DNA from: Pseudomonas sp. PDNC002
Lineage (GTDB): Bacteria > Pseudomonadota > Gammaproteobacteria > Pseudomonadales > Pseudomonadaceae
DNA length: 64,000 nucleotides
Direction of reading: 5' to 3'
Assembly (NCBI RefSeq): GCF_016919445.1
Contig: NZ_CP070356.1
Span: 1,495,501 to 1,559,500 of the forward strand
Positions 38,959 to 51,729 of this stretch are shown here, one piece after another. A program made the translations under genes and the position numbers. Positions within the stretch are counted from its first letter, which is position 1. Each line of letters opens with the position of its first letter. The notes below the pieces were generated by a model that worked only from the letters and a program-made list of their open reading frames with translations, was not told where the DNA came from and made no database searches.

Positions 38959-40293
38959 ATGATCCGTATCGCCAAGTCGGAATACGCCCGTCGTCGCAAG
39001 GCGCTGATGGCGCAGATGGAACCCAACAGCATCGCCATTCTCCCGGCGGCGCCGATGTACATCCGCAACCGCGACGTCGAGCACGTCTACCGCCAGGACA
39101 GCGACTTCCAGTACCTCACCGGCTTCCCCGAGCCGGAGGCGGTGATGGCGCTGATCCCCGGCCGCGAGCACGGCGAGTACGTTCTGTTCTGCCGCGAGCG
39201 CGATCCGGAGCGTGAGCTCTGGGACGGCCTGCGCGCCGGCCAGGACGGCGCGATCGGCACGTTCGGCGCCGACGATGCCTTCCCCATCGGCGATATCGAC
39301 GACATCCTGCCGGGCCTCATCGAAGGCCGCGACCGCGTGTACTACGCGCTGGGCGCCAACCAGGAATTCGACCGCCGGCTGATGGAGTGGATCAACGTGA
39401 TCCGCTCCAAGGCGCGCCAGGGTGCGCAGCCGCCGAACGAGTTCGTCGCCCTTGACCACCTGCTGCACGACCAGCGCCTGTACAAGAGCGCGGGCGAAGT
39501 GAAGGTGATGCGCTATGCCGCGGAAGTTTCCGCCGGCGCGCACATCCGTGCCATGCAGGCCTGCCGTCCGGGCCTCTACGAATATCACCTGGAAGCCGAG
39601 CTGGAATACGCCTTCCGCCTGGGTGGCGCGAAGATGCCGGCCTACGGCTCCATCGTCGCCACCGGCCGCAACGCCTGCATCCTGCACTACCGGGAGAATG
39701 ACGCGCAGATCAAGGACGGCGACCTGATCCTGATCGACGCCGGCTGCGAGATCGATTGCTACGCCAGCGACATCACCCGCACCTTCCCTGCCAGCGGCGT
39801 GTTCAGTCCCGAGCAGAAGGCCATCTACCAGCTTGTTCTGGATGCGAACATGGCGGCCTTCGACTACATCGCCCCGGGCCGTCACTGGAACGAAGCCCAC
39901 GAGGCCACCGTGCGGGTCATCACTGCCGGCCTGGTGGAGCTGGGCCTGCTCAAGGGCGACGTCGACGAGCTGATCGAGCGCGAAGCCTACAAGGCCTTCT
40001 ACATGCACCGCGCCGGCCACTGGCTGGGCATGGACGTGCACGACGTCGGCGAATACCGCGTCGGCGGCGAATGGCGCGTGCTCGAACCGGGCATGTCGAT
40101 GACCGTCGAGCCGGGCATCTACATCTCGCCGGACAACACCGACGTGCCGAAGAAGTGGCGTGGCATCGGCGTGCGCATCGAGGACGACGTGGTCGTGACC
40201 AAGACCGGCTGCGAAGTGCTGACCAACGGTGTGCCGAAGACTGTCGCCGAAATCGAAGCGCTGATGGCCGACGCCAAGGCCCAGGCCGCCTGA
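38959..40293 (+). CDS. pepP: Xaa-Pro aminopeptidase (aminopeptidase P II)
   Basis: A 444-residue metallopeptidase that removes N-terminal residues ahead of proline. The N-terminal domain begins MIRIAKSEYARRRKALMAQM. The pita-bread catalytic domain has the two-metal ligands: DLILIDAGCEIDCYASDITR (two Asp), HRAGHWLGMDVHDVGEY (His), MTVEPGIYI (Glu) and VRIEDDVVV (Glu). The start ATG is eight bases after the UPF0149 stop. It is followed by ubiH after one base, a conserved operon order. Confidence 0.95.
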   Translation: MIRIAKSEYARRRKALMAQMEPNSIAILPAAPMYIRNRDVEHVYRQDSDFQYLTGFPEPEAVMALIPGREHGEYVLFCRERDPERELWDGLRAGQDGAIGTFGADDAFPIGDIDDILPGLIEGRDRVYYALGANQEFDRRLMEWINVIRSKARQGAQPPNEFVALDHLLHDQRLYKSAGEVKVMRYAAEVSAGAHIRAMQACRPGLYEYHLEAELEYAFRLGGAKMPAYGSIVATGRNACILHYRENDAQIKDGDLILIDAGCEIDCYASDITRTFPASGVFSPEQKAIYQLVLDANMAAFDYIAPGRHWNEAHEATVRVITAGLVELGLLKGDVDELIEREAYKAFYMHRAGHWLGMDVHDVGEYRVGGEWRVLEPGMSMTVEPGIYISPDNTDVPKKWRGIGVRIEDDVVVTKTGCEVLTNGVPKTVAEIEALMADAKAQAA

Positions 40294-40294
40294 C

Positions 40295-41479
40295 ATGCAA
40301 CGTACGCAACTGGCCATCATCGGTGGCGGACTCGTCGGCGCAAGCCTGGCGCTGATTCTCCAGGCAGGCGCCCGTGTGCGTGGCTGGCAGATCGTGCTGA
40401 TCGAGCCCTTCGCCCCCGGCGATGCCTACCAGCCCAGCTATGACGCGCGCTCCTCGGCGCTGTCCTTCGGCAGCCGGCAGATCTACGAGCGCCTGGGGCT
40501 CTGGCAGCAGATATCCCAGCGCGCCGAACCGATCACCCAGATCCACGTCTCCGACCGCGGCCGGTTCGGCTCGGCGCGGCTGACGGCGGTGGAAGAGGGC
40601 GTCCCGGCGCTGGGCTACGTGGTGGAGAACGCCTGGCTCGGCCAATGCCTGTGGCGCGCGCTCGATCCTGAAGTAGTGAGCTGGCGCTGCCCGGCCGAAG
40701 TGCGCCGGATGGACGCCCTGGGCGATGGCTACCGCCTGACCCTGGACGACGACTCGCAGCTGGATTGCGACCTCGCCGTGCTGGCCGATGGCGGCCGCTC
40801 GGGCCTGCGCGAGCAACTGGGCATCAACGTGCGTTCCTCGTCGTATGGGCAGACCGCGCTGATCGCCAACATCAGCCCGTCCGAGGCCCATCGCGGACAG
40901 GCCTTCGAGCGTTTCACCGAGAACGGCCCATTGGCCCTGCTGCCGCTGCCGGAAAACCGCTGCGCGCTGGTCTGGACCCGCAATGGCCGTGACGCCGAGC
41001 GCCTGCGCGAACTATCCAATGCCGCCTTCCTCGCCGAGCTGCAGGATGCCTTCGGCTATCGCCTGGGCACCTTGCGCCAGGTCGGCGCACGCCATGGCTA
41101 CCCGCTGAGCCTCACCGAGGCCGACGAGCAGATTCGCCCGCACCTCGTCGTGCTGGGCAACGCCGCCCACAGCCTGCACCCGATTGCCGGGCAGGGTTTC
41201 AACCTGTCGCTGCGCGATGCCAAGGCCCTTGGCGACCGCCTGCTGCAGGAAGAGGCCGCTCCGGGCGATTTCGCCGTGCTTCAGCGCTACCTGGACGGCC
41301 AGCGTCTCGACCAGCAGATGACTGTCGGCTTCTCCGACCGAGTCACCCGCCTGTTCTCCAACGATCAGCCGCTGCTGGCCACCGGCCGCAATATCGGCCT
41401 GCTCGGCCTTGACCTGCTGCCGCCGGCCAAGCGCTGGTTCGCCCGCCAGGCCATGGGCCTGGGGGCGCGACCGGTCTGA
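40295..41479 (+). CDS. ubiH: 2-octaprenyl-6-methoxyphenol hydroxylase UbiH
   Basis: A 394-residue FAD monooxygenase of ubiquinone synthesis. The FAD-binding GxGxxG motif is [15 protein letters not shown]; the second conserved motif is [20 protein letters not shown], where N replaces the D usually found, as is common in UbiH. It hydroxylates the ring at C4 in E. coli nomenclature. It follows pepP by one base and precedes a small thioesterase-like gene and ubiI, so all are probably in one transcript. Confidence 0.93.
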   Translation: MQRTQLAIIGGGLVGASLALILQAGARVRGWQIVLIEPFAPGDAYQPSYDARSSALSFGSRQIYERLGLWQQISQRAEPITQIHVSDRGRFGSARLTAVEEGVPALGYVVENAWLGQCLWRALDPEVVSWRCPAEVRRMDALGDGYRLTLDDDSQLDCDLAVLADGGRSGLREQLGINVRSSSYGQTALIANISPSEAHRGQAFERFTENGPLALLPLPENRCALVWTRNGRDAERLRELSNAAFLAELQDAFGYRLGTLRQVGARHGYPLSLTEADEQIRPHLVVLGNAAHSLHPIAGQGFNLSLRDAKALGDRLLQEEAAPGDFAVLQRYLDGQRLDQQMTVGFSDRVTRLFSNDQPLLATGRNIGLLGLDLLPPAKRWFARQAMGLGARPV

Positions 41480-41483
41480 GCCG

Positions 41484-41966
41484 ATGGAATCTCGCAAAAG
41501 CTCCCGCCGCGCCCGCCTGCTGCGTTTCGGCCTGAACCTCTACCCGCCGTACCTCGGCGCCGGGGTGCGGGTGCGCCACATCAGCGCCGATTTCCGCGAA
41601 GTCCGCGTGAAGATGGGCCTGAACCTGTTCAATCGCAATTACGTCGGCACCCAGTTCGGCGGCAGCCTGTACAGCATGACCGACCCCTTCTTCATGCTGA
41701 TGCTGATGGAGAACCTGGGGCGCGAGTACATCGTCTGGGACAAGGCCGCCAACATCGAATTCGTCAGCCCCGGCAAGGGGCCGGTGTACGCCGAGTTCCG
41801 TATCGACCAGCACCTGCTCGATGAAATCCGCGAGCATACCGCCGGCGGCGCGAAGTACCTGCCGCGCCTGCACGCCGAAGTGCGTGACGGCGAAGGCACC
41901 CTGGTGGCGCGGGTGCAGAAGACCCTGTACGTCCGGCTCAAGCCGCGCGCGCGGCAGGCCGCTTGA
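41484..41966 (+). CDS. DUF4442 hotdog-fold thioesterase-like protein
   Basis: A 160-residue protein of the DUF4442/YiiD-C family, a hotdog fold: [40 protein letters not shown] and a C-terminal strand [12 protein letters not shown]. The N-terminus is basic. The family resembles PaaI-type thioesterases but the substrate is unknown. The start lies four bases after the ubiH stop, and the frame ends just before ubiI, in between two ubiquinone hydroxylases. Confidence 0.85.
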   Translation: MESRKSSRRARLLRFGLNLYPPYLGAGVRVRHISADFREVRVKMGLNLFNRNYVGTQFGGSLYSMTDPFFMLMLMENLGREYIVWDKAANIEFVSPGKGPVYAEFRIDQHLLDEIREHTAGGAKYLPRLHAEVRDGEGTLVARVQKTLYVRLKPRARQAA

Positions 41967-42016
41967 ATTTCGATGCCCGCGCCGACGCTGCGCGGGCCGC
42001 TGAAGAAGGAACGCAC

Positions 42017-43234
42017 ATGCACGCGGATCTGGTTATCGTCGGGGCGGGAATGGTCGGCAGCGCGCTGGCCCTGGCCCTGGAAGGCAGCGGGCTGGATATC
42101 CTGCTGCTGGACGGCTCGCCGCTGAGCGTCAAGCCGTTCGACCGCGAGGCACCCTTCGAGCCGCGCGTCAGCGCGCTGTCCGAAGCCAGCCGACGCATCC
42201 TCCAGCGCCTGCACGCCTGGGACGGCATCGCCGCGCGCCGTGCCGAGCCCTACTGCGAAATGCAGGTGTGGGATGGCTCCGGCACCGGACAGATCCATTT
42301 CAGCGCCGCCAGCGTCCACGCCGAGATGCTCGGCCACATCGTCGAGAATCGCGTGGTGCAGGACGCCCTGCTGGAGCGCCTGCACGACTCCGCCCTCGGC
42401 CTGCTGCCCAATGCGCGGCTGGAGCAATTGCGCCACTCTGGCGACGACTGGCTTTTGACCCTCTCCGACGGCCGCGAAGTCCGCACGCCGCTGGTCGTCG
42501 CCGCCGACGGTGCCAACTCCGCCGTGCGCCGCCTGGCTGGCTGCGCCACCCGCGAATGGGATTACCTGCACCATGCCATCGTCACCAGCGTGCGTGTGGA
42601 GAAACCCCACCAGGCCACCGCCTGGCAGCGCTTCACCGACGACGGCCCGCTGGCCTTCCTGCCGCTGGCGAAGGAGGGCGACGCGCACTGGTGCTCGATC
42701 GTCTGGTCGACCACTCCCGAGCAGGCCGAGAAACTCATGGCGCTGGACGATGAGGGCTTCTGCAAGGCGCTCGGCCTGGCTTTCGAGCACCGCCTGGGCG
42801 CCATCGAGCATGCCGACCGTCGCCTGTGCATCCCGCTGCGCCAGCGCCATGCCAAGCGCTACGTGGAGCCGGGGCTGGCGCTGATCGGCGATGCCGCCCA
42901 TACCATCCATCCCCTGGCTGGGCAGGGCGTGAACCTGGGCTTCCTGGATGCCGCGGTGCTCGCCGAGGTGATCGAGCATGCCCATGCCCGTGGCGAGAAT
43001 ATCGCCGAGGAACGCGTGCTGAGCCGCTTCGAACGTCGGCGCATGCCGCACAACCTGGCGATGATGGCGGCGATGGAAGGCTTTCAGCGTCTGTTCCAGG
43101 CCGATCCGCTGGCGGTACGCTGGTTGCGTAATGCCGGGTTGCGGCTGGTGGATAAGCATCACGAAGCGAAGGGCGTGTTCGTGCGGCAGGCGCTGGGGCT
43201 TTCCGGGGATCTGCCGGGGTTGGCGCGGGTCTAG
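42017..43234 (+). CDS. ubiI: FAD-dependent 2-octaprenylphenol hydroxylase UbiI/VisC
   Basis: A 405-residue FAD monooxygenase paralogous to UbiH. The motifs are VIVGAGMVGSALALAL for FAD binding and IGDAAHTIHPLAGQGVNLGF for the second nucleotide site. UbiI adds the C5 hydroxyl in ubiquinone synthesis (known in E. coli). The start at 42017 is supported by AGGA seven bases upstream; the longer frame from 41963 would overlap the previous gene. The assignment as UbiI rather than UbiF is by neighbourhood and is less certain than the family. Confidence 0.87.
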   Translation: MHADLVIVGAGMVGSALALALEGSGLDILLLDGSPLSVKPFDREAPFEPRVSALSEASRRILQRLHAWDGIAARRAEPYCEMQVWDGSGTGQIHFSAASVHAEMLGHIVENRVVQDALLERLHDSALGLLPNARLEQLRHSGDDWLLTLSDGREVRTPLVVAADGANSAVRRLAGCATREWDYLHHAIVTSVRVEKPHQATAWQRFTDDGPLAFLPLAKEGDAHWCSIVWSTTPEQAEKLMALDDEGFCKALGLAFEHRLGAIEHADRRLCIPLRQRHAKRYVEPGLALIGDAAHTIHPLAGQGVNLGFLDAAVLAEVIEHAHARGENIAEERVLSRFERRRMPHNLAMMAAMEGFQRLFQADPLAVRWLRNAGLRLVDKHHEAKGVFVRQALGLSGDLPGLARV

Positions 43235-43252
43235 CCAAGGCGGCCTGCGGCC

Positions 43253-43391
43253 CCCTCACCCTAACCCTCTCCCAGAGGGAGAGGGGACTGATCGGCGCGA
43301 GCTGGTCGTTTAGAGATTGCCGGTTGACTCCGTGATATCTACAGTGCCGAACAGCTCCCTCTCCCTTCAGGGAGAGGGCGGGGGAGAGGGG
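43253..43391. repeat. Composite dispersed repeat, copy D
   Basis: CCCTCACCCTAACCCTCTCC with an inverted GGGAGAGGGG, then a spacer, then CTCCCTCTCCCTTCAGGGAG and GGGGGAGAGGGGC. It is the same orientation as copy A and inverse to copies B and C. It fills most of the gap between ubiI and the iron-binding protein gene. Confidence 0.8.
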
Positions 43392-43471
43392 CTCTTGCTC
43401 CTTACCCACGCCCCCCGCGACCCCAAACCACAACCTCCCGAAACACCCCGACACAAACACGCGGCTCGATA

Positions 43472-43496
43472 GCAAATGCGGTTCCTTATCATTTGC
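43472..43496 (+). promoter_or_regulatory. Candidate Fur box before the iron ABC operon
   Basis: GCAAAT and ATTTGC bracket a 25-base inverted region. The right half reads on the minus strand GCAAATGATAAGGAA, which contains the Fur-like AAATGATAA. It lies 31 bases upstream of the iron-binding protein start. The match to the 19-bp consensus is partial. Confidence 0.5.
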
Positions 43497-43527
43497 GGGA
43501 TATCTTCCCCGCAAAGGACACCGCCCC

Positions 43528-44529
43528 ATGCTCGCGCGCAAAGGTCTTCTCGCCACCCTCCTGCTGGCCGCTCTCGGTAGCACCGCCCAGGCCGCCGACG
43601 AAGTGGTGGTCTATTCCTCGCGCATCGACGAGCTGATCAAACCAGTGTTCGACGCCTACACCCAGGCCACCGGGGTGAAGATCAAGTTCATCACCGACAA
43701 GGAAGCGCCGCTGATGGCGCGGATCAAGGCCGAAGGTGCCAACACCCCCGCCGACCTGCTGCTCACCGTGGACGCCGGCAACCTGTGGCAGGCCGAGAAG
43801 ATGGGCATCCTGCAGCCCTTCGATTCGCCGACCCTGGATGCCAACATCCCGCCGCAATACCGCTCCGGCACCGATAGCTGGACCGGCCTGTCGCTGCGCG
43901 CGCGGACCATCGCCTATTCGACCCAACGGGTGAAGCCCGAGGAACTGTCGACCTACGAAGAGCTGGCCGATCCGAAATGGGAAGGTCGCCTGTGCCTGCG
44001 CACCGCGAAGAAGGTCTACAACCAGTCGCTGACCGCCACCTTGATCGAGACCCACGGCGCCGAGAAGACCGAGGAAATCCTCAAGGGCTGGGTGAACAAC
44101 CTGGCCACCGACGTGTTCTCCGACGACAACGCACTGCTGCAGGCCATTGCCGCCGGGCAGTGCGACGTCGGCATCGTCAACACCTACTACTACGGTCGTA
44201 TGCACCGGGACAATCCGCAGCTGCCGGTGAAGCTGTTCTGGCCGAACCAGGGCGACCGTGGCGTGCACGTCAACCTGTCGGGCATCGGCCTGACCAAGCA
44301 TGCGCCGCATCCGGAAGCCGCGAAGAAGCTGGTGGAGTGGATGACCGGCGCGGATGCCCAGGCGCTGTTCGCCGGCATCAACCAGGAGTTCCCGGCCAAC
44401 CCGAAGGTGGCGCCGTCGCAGGAAGTAGCGGCCTGGGGTGGGTTCAAGGCCGACAGTATTCCGGTGGAAGTCGCCGGCAAGCGCCAGGCCGAGGCGATCA
44501 AGCTGATGGATCGCGCCGGCTGGAACTGA
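43528..44529 (+). CDS. Ferric iron ABC transporter substrate-binding protein (FbpA/HitA-like)
   Basis: A 333-residue periplasmic protein. A signal peptide ends STAQAAD. The mature N-terminus [20 protein letters not shown] and the paired tyrosines in [11 protein letters not shown] are typical of ferric-binding FbpA/IdiA proteins, where tyrosines ligate Fe(III). [19 protein letters not shown] matches the transferrin-like fold start. The candidate Fur box upstream and the permease at 45059 complete a two-gene iron importer, interrupted by a small minus-strand gene. No ATPase gene is adjacent. Confidence 0.9.
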   Translation: MLARKGLLATLLLAALGSTAQAADEVVVYSSRIDELIKPVFDAYTQATGVKIKFITDKEAPLMARIKAEGANTPADLLLTVDAGNLWQAEKMGILQPFDSPTLDANIPPQYRSGTDSWTGLSLRARTIAYSTQRVKPEELSTYEELADPKWEGRLCLRTAKKVYNQSLTATLIETHGAEKTEEILKGWVNNLATDVFSDDNALLQAIAAGQCDVGIVNTYYYGRMHRDNPQLPVKLFWPNQGDRGVHVNLSGIGLTKHAPHPEAAKKLVEWMTGADAQALFAGINQEFPANPKVAPSQEVAAWGGFKADSIPVEVAGKRQAEAIKLMDRAGWN

Positions 44530-44545
44530 TCAAGGCACCGGCGCC

Positions 44546-44884
44546 TCAGCGGGTGCCGGTGTCGTCCTTGTGATCCACCGAGAGCGCCTTGCCGTTCTCC
44601 GCCAGCAGGCAGATGAACTGGCCGTCGGACTTGTCGCCCTGGCGCAGCTGGGCACGCAGCAACTTGCTGGCATGCTGGCCGTCCACCTCGCCGTCGAAGG
44701 CTTCTTCCTGGATCGAGCCCGGTTCGATCCAGGTACGCTGCCAGCGCTCCTGCAACTGCGGGTTCTCGGCCAGGATGCGCGTGGCGAGGTCCAGGCAGGC
44801 CTCCATTGGAGTCGGTTCGTCGGCCAGGACGTGGCCGCACAGTGGCAGAAGTAGCAGCCCGCAGAGTGCGCGAGGGGAAAACAT
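44546..44884 (-). CDS. Small secreted protein of unknown function
   Basis: A 112-residue protein with an N-terminal signal peptide (LCGLLLLPLCGHVLADE), two later cysteines (EACLDL, FICLLAENG) and an acidic, charged mature part. I do not recognise the family. It lies on the opposite strand between the iron-binding protein and the permease, 16 bases from the first stop, so it may be a separate stress or envelope gene. The frame has normal GC-rich codon use, which supports it as real. Confidence 0.6.
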   Translation of the reverse strand: MFSPRALCGLLLLPLCGHVLADEPTPMEACLDLATRILAENPQLQERWQRTWIEPGSIQEEAFDGEVDGQHASKLLRAQLRQGDKSDGQFICLLAENGKALSVDHKDDTGTR

Positions 44885-45058
44885 GGCTTTTTCCTTGGCA
44901 GGTTGGAATGGCAGAGTGGGCGATTCGACCGCCCTAGCTTGCGGTTTATCCCCGTCGCCTGAGGATCAGTTGATTTCGAGTTCAATGAGGGAAGTTTTCC
45001 CTTGATGATTCGGAAGAGTCCTCAGAAACACCTTACCGATGTTTGGAAACACCGACGC

Positions 45059-46678
45059 ATGCGCGCCAACCGCTGGACTCCCATCACTTTCGCCGTCGCC
45101 GCCCTGGTGCTGCTGCCCATCAGCGTGCTGTTGCTGAGCTGGGCGGAAATCGATCGCGAGATCTGGTTGCACCTGTGGGAGACCCAGATGCCGCGCCTGC
45201 TGGGCAACACGCTGATCCTGGTGGGTGGCGTGGGCATCGGTGTGACCGTGCTGGGCGTGAGCCTCGCCTGGCTCACCAGCCTGTGCGAATTCCCCGGTCG
45301 GCGCTGGCTGGACTGGGCGCTGATGCTGCCCTTCGCGGTGCCGGCTTACGTGTTGGCGTTCGTCTTCGTCGGCCTGCTGGATTTCTCCGGCCCTGTACAG
45401 ACGCTGCTGCGCGAGTGGTTCGGCAGCGGCCTGCGCCTGCCCCGCGTGCGCTCCACCGGCGGTGTGATCACCGTGCTGGTGCTGGTCTTCTATCCCTACG
45501 TCTACCTGCTGGCGCGCACCGCCTTCCTTGCCCAGGGTCGCGGCCTGACCGAGGCGGCGCGGGTGCTGGGCCTGTCGCCACTGGCGGCGTTCTGGCGGGT
45601 CGCCCTGCCCATGGCGCGGCCGGCCATCGGTGCCGGACTGGCGCTGGCGATCATGGAGACCCTGGCGGATTTCGGCACCGTCTCGGTGTTCAACTTCGAT
45701 ACCTTCACCACCGCCGTCTACAAGACCTGGTATGGCTTCTACAGCCTCTCCAGCGCCACCCAGCTGGCCAGCCTATTGCTGCTGTTCGTCATGCTGGTGC
45801 TACTGGGCGAGCGCTACAGCCGTGGCCGCAGTGGCGTACCGAGCGAGCGCCCGCGCGGCGCGGCGCTGTACCGGCTGCACGGCTGGAAAGCCTTCGCCGC
45901 CAGCGCCTGGTGTCTGCTGGTGTTCGCCTGTGCCTTCATCATCCCGGTGCTGCAACTGCTGGTGTGGGTCTGGCAGAAGGGCCGTTTCGACCTGGACGAG
46001 CGCTACTGGGGGCTGATCCTGCACAGCCTCTACCTGGGCGGTTTCGCTGCGTTGATCACGGTGGCCGTGGCGCTGCTGCTGGCTTTTGCCCGGCGCCTGT
46101 CGCCGACGCCGGCGGTGCGTTCGGCGGTCGGTATCTCCAACCTCGGTTATGCGCTACCCGGCTCGGTGCTGGCGGTGGCGATCATGCTGGCCTTCAGCTG
46201 GCTGGATAATCACGCGGTGATCCCGCTCTCCAGCGCCCTGGGCGGGGCGGGCAAGCCGCTGCTGCTGGGAAGCCTCGGTGCGCTGCTGGTTGCCTATCTG
46301 ATCCGCTTCATGGCGGTGGCCTACAACCCGCTGGAAGGGGCGTTGGCGAGGATTCGCCCATCGTTGCCAGAAGCTTCTCGTAGCCTGGGCGTCGGCGGAG
46401 TCGGGTTGTTCTTTCGTGTCTACCTTCCGCTGTTGGTGCCGGGAGCCATGAGCGCCGCGTTGCTGGTGTTCGTCGACGTCCTGAAGGAAATGCCGGCCAC
46501 CCTGCTGATGCGTCCATTTGGCTGGGACACCCTGGCGGTCCGAGTCTTCGAAATGACCAGCGAAGGCGAGTGGGCGCGGGCGGCATTACCGGCGTTGACG
46601 CTGGTGCTAGTAGGACTGTTCCCGGTTATCGGCCTGATTCGCCGCTCGGCGCGACCGACCGGTTCTTCGCGGCCCTGA
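45059..46678 (+). CDS. Ferric iron ABC transporter permease (FbpB/HitB-like, fused double permease)
   Basis: A 539-residue membrane protein with two homologous halves of about six helices each. Each half has an EAA docking loop: [20 protein letters not shown] in the first and [20 protein letters not shown] in the second. This fused layout is typical of FbpB/HitB/SfuB iron permeases. Start is uncertain: ATG 45059 ([11 protein letters not shown]) gives a standard N-terminus, while ATG 45005 would add 18 residues. It pairs with the binding protein at 43528; its ATPase must be encoded elsewhere. Confidence 0.88.
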   Translation: MRANRWTPITFAVAALVLLPISVLLLSWAEIDREIWLHLWETQMPRLLGNTLILVGGVGIGVTVLGVSLAWLTSLCEFPGRRWLDWALMLPFAVPAYVLAFVFVGLLDFSGPVQTLLREWFGSGLRLPRVRSTGGVITVLVLVFYPYVYLLARTAFLAQGRGLTEAARVLGLSPLAAFWRVALPMARPAIGAGLALAIMETLADFGTVSVFNFDTFTTAVYKTWYGFYSLSSATQLASLLLLFVMLVLLGERYSRGRSGVPSERPRGAALYRLHGWKAFAASAWCLLVFACAFIIPVLQLLVWVWQKGRFDLDERYWGLILHSLYLGGFAALITVAVALLLAFARRLSPTPAVRSAVGISNLGYALPGSVLAVAIMLAFSWLDNHAVIPLSSALGGAGKPLLLGSLGALLVAYLIRFMAVAYNPLEGALARIRPSLPEASRSLGVGGVGLFFRVYLPLLVPGAMSAALLVFVDVLKEMPATLLMRPFGWDTLAVRVFEMTSEGEWARAALPALTLVLVGLFPVIGLIRRSARPTGSSRP

Positions 46679-46790
46679 GATTCGGCCGTCGGACAAGCTG
46701 TCCAGAGGGCGGTCATGCGACTACAATGCGCGCGTTTCGTGCGGGCCGTACTCGCGCTCCGCACCCGCCTCGCCCGGAAGGAGAACACCC

Positions 46791-47873
46791 ATGGGACAGC
46801 GCACGCCGCTCTATGATTTGCACGTCGCCCTCGGCGCCAAGATCGTCGATTTCGGCGGTTGGGACATGCCGTTGCACTACGGTTCGCAAGTCGAAGAGCA
46901 CCACCAGGTACGTCGCGATTGCGGCGTGTTCGACGTTTCCCACATGACCGTGGTGGACGTCACCGGTCCGCAGGCGAAGGAATACCTGCAGCGACTCCTG
47001 GCCAACGACGTCGAACGACTCAAGACCCCGGGCAAGGCGCTGTACAGCGGCATGCTCAACGAGCGTGGCGGGGTGGTCGACGACCTCATCGTCTACCTCG
47101 GCGTGTATGGCTACCGCGTGGTGGTCAACGCCTCCACCCGCGACAAGGACATTGCCTGGATGCAGGCCCATACCGAAGGCTTCGACGTCACCCTGACCGA
47201 ACGCCCCGATCTGGCGATGCTGGCCGTCCAGGGTCCGAACGCCCGCGAGAAGACCGCCGAGCTGGTCACGCCCTCGCGCGCTGCGCTGATCCGCGAACTC
47301 AAGCCCTTCCAGGGCAAGGCCGACGGTGACTGGTTCATCGCCCGCACCGGCTATACCGGCGAGGACGGCCTGGAAATCATGCTGCCGGCCGTCGAGGCGC
47401 AAGGCTTCCTCAACGACCTGGTTGGCGCCGGCATTTCCCCGGCTGGCCTGGGCGCGCGCGACACGCTGCGCCTGGAAGCCGGGATGAACCTCTACGGCCA
47501 GGACATGGACGAAGACGTCACCCCGCTGGCCGCCAACATGGCCTGGACCATCGCCTGGGAGCCCGAAAGCCGCGACTTCATCGGCCGCCAGGCGCTGCAA
47601 GCCCAGCAGGCGGCCGGCGATGCGCCCAAGCTGGTCGGTCTGGTGCTGGAGGAGCGCGGCGTCCTGCGCGCCCACCAGGTGGTTCGCGTCGCCGGTGTCG
47701 GCGAAGGCGAGATCACCAGCGGCAGTTTCTCCCCGACGCTTGGCAAGTCCATCGCCCTGGCCCGTGTGCCGGCGGCCACCGGTGACCGCGCCGAAGTGGA
47801 AATCCGTGGCAAGTGGTATCCCGTTCGCGTCGTTCAGCCGAATTTCGTGCGTCATGGCAAAGCCCTGATCTAA
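46791..47873 (+). CDS. gcvT: Glycine cleavage system T protein (aminomethyltransferase)
   Basis: A 360-residue folate-dependent enzyme that transfers the aminomethyl carbon from lipoyl-GcvH to tetrahydrofolate. The start [20 protein letters not shown], the folate-binding [20 protein letters not shown]-type sequence and the C-terminal beta-barrel ([16 protein letters not shown]) are conserved. GGAAGGAG lies eight bases before the ATG. It heads the gcvT-gcvH-gcvP operon. No glycine riboswitch could be seen in the 112-base gap upstream. Confidence 0.95.
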   Translation: MGQRTPLYDLHVALGAKIVDFGGWDMPLHYGSQVEEHHQVRRDCGVFDVSHMTVVDVTGPQAKEYLQRLLANDVERLKTPGKALYSGMLNERGGVVDDLIVYLGVYGYRVVVNASTRDKDIAWMQAHTEGFDVTLTERPDLAMLAVQGPNAREKTAELVTPSRAALIRELKPFQGKADGDWFIARTGYTGEDGLEIMLPAVEAQGFLNDLVGAGISPAGLGARDTLRLEAGMNLYGQDMDEDVTPLAANMAWTIAWEPESRDFIGRQALQAQQAAGDAPKLVGLVLEERGVLRAHQVVRVAGVGEGEITSGSFSPTLGKSIALARVPAATGDRAEVEIRGKWYPVRVVQPNFVRHGKALI

Positions 47874-47939
47874 ATTGCATGATCTAACTTGCAGTGGGCG
47901 GTATCGCCGCCCGTCGCCCAGTCCTCGAGGAAAAACAAG

Positions 47940-48329
47940 ATGAGCAATATTCCCGCCGATCTGCGTTACGCCGCCAGCCACGAGTGGGCGCGCCTGGAAG
48001 CCGACGGTAGCGTGACCGTGGGCATCTCCGACCATGCCCAGGAAGCCCTGGGCGACGTGGTCTTTGTCGAACTGCCGGAAGTGGGCAAGACCCTCGCCGC
48101 CGGCCAGGAAGCCGGTGTCGTCGAGTCGGTGAAGGCCGCCTCGGACATCTATGCCCCGGTGAGCGGCGAAGTCATCGCCATCAACGAGGTGCTGGCCGAC
48201 ACCCCCGAAGAAGTGAACAACGATCCGTACGGTTCCTGGTTCTTCAAGCTCAAGCCGAGCAACCCGGCCGAGCTGGACAAGCTGCTCGATGCCGCCGGCT
48301 ATCGCGCCGCCAGCGACGCTGACGCCTAA
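47940..48329 (+). CDS. gcvH: Glycine cleavage system H protein
   Basis: A 129-residue lipoyl carrier, exactly the E. coli length. The lipoylated lysine is K65 in [16 protein letters not shown]. It shuttles the methylamine group between GcvP, GcvT and the L protein. The start ATG at 47940 matches [20 protein letters not shown]; the longer frame is noncoding. A hairpin with a T-run lies between this gene and gcvP. Confidence 0.96.
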   Translation: MSNIPADLRYAASHEWARLEADGSVTVGISDHAQEALGDVVFVELPEVGKTLAAGQEAGVVESVKAASDIYAPVSGEVIAINEVLADTPEEVNNDPYGSWFFKLKPSNPAELDKLLDAAGYRAASDADA

Positions 48330-48345
48330 GACACTGCTGTACACA

Positions 48346-48376
48346 CAGGCCTCGACTCGTCGGGGCCTGTTCTTTT
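48346..48376 (+). terminator. Intra-operon hairpin with T-run between gcvH and gcvP
   Basis: CAGGCCTCGA / TCGGGGCCTG is a 10-bp stem (one G-T pair) with a CTCG loop, followed by TTCTTTT. It has the form of an intrinsic terminator 17 bases after the gcvH stop, but gcvP follows 29 bases later. It could partly end transcription and set gcvP output. Confidence 0.6.
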
Positions 48377-48404
48377 CAGGGAACGCCCTTTCGAGACCGT
48401 GGCC

Positions 48405-51281
<2,877 letters not shown>

Positions 51282-51296
51282 GCGCTGCGCTGAACT

Positions 51297-51324
51297 GAAA
51301 AAGCCGCCTTCGGGCGGCTTTTTC
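51297..51324 (+). terminator. Rho-independent terminator after gcvP
   Basis: GAAAAAGCCGCC / GGCGGCTTTTTC perfect stem with TTCG loop, 15 bases beyond the gcvP stop; symmetric, so it may also act on the minus strand. Confidence 0.92.
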
Positions 51325-51366
51325 ATGGGCGGGCTACAGGGGCTTTTTGTAGGACCGAACGAAGCT

Positions 51367-51391
51367 GTAGGAGCGGACTCCGTCCGCGATC
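51367..51391. repeat. REP-like unit
   Basis: GTAGGAGCGGACTCCGTCCGCGATC contains the hairpin GCGGACTCCGTCCGC; it is the same GTAGGAGCGGA family as at 26999-27050. Confidence 0.65.
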
Positions 51392-51412
51392 GGCCGGACT
51401 CGGCAGAGGACC

Positions 51413-51634
51413 TCAGGGCTTGAGCTGCAACCGGCCGATCAGGCGGATCAGGAACACGAACAGCAGAATCATCAGCACGTTGCTGAGCATGCCGATCAGG
51501 TTGTAGATAGCCGAGGGCAGCAGCGAGTAGATCTCCAGGCCGATCACGCTGAGCAGGCGGCTGAGCAGCCAGAAACCTTCACTGACGATCAGCAGGATCA
51601 GGGTGATCTTCAGCGGCTGGATGGGATCGTTCAT
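51413..51634 (-). CDS. Small two- or three-helix membrane protein
   Basis: A 73-residue hydrophobic protein (LKITLILLIVSEGFWLLSRL, MLSNVLMILLFVFLIRLIG) with short polar ends. A GGAG lies nine bases before the ATG. No known family was recognised. It is followed on the same strand by nothing but the gcvP terminator and REP, and preceded at a distance of 95 bases by the DUF2388 gene pair. Confidence 0.65.
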   Translation of the reverse strand: MNDPIQPLKITLILLIVSEGFWLLSRLLSVIGLEIYSLLPSAIYNLIGMLSNVLMILLFVFLIRLIGRLQLKP

Positions 51635-51729
51635 AAGACACTCCTTGTCGTAGGCGGAGTGTCAGTAGAACACAGCTGCGGCTGCCCGGTGCGGCCCGCG
51701 GCGAGCGCCATGGGCCGCGTCGGTGGGTA

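Noticed and set aside
46679-46790. Possible glycine riboswitch upstream of gcvT
   Set aside because: The gap is too short for a tandem aptamer and shows none of the conserved glycine-riboswitch motifs; only a weak TACAAT -10-like sequence was seen.
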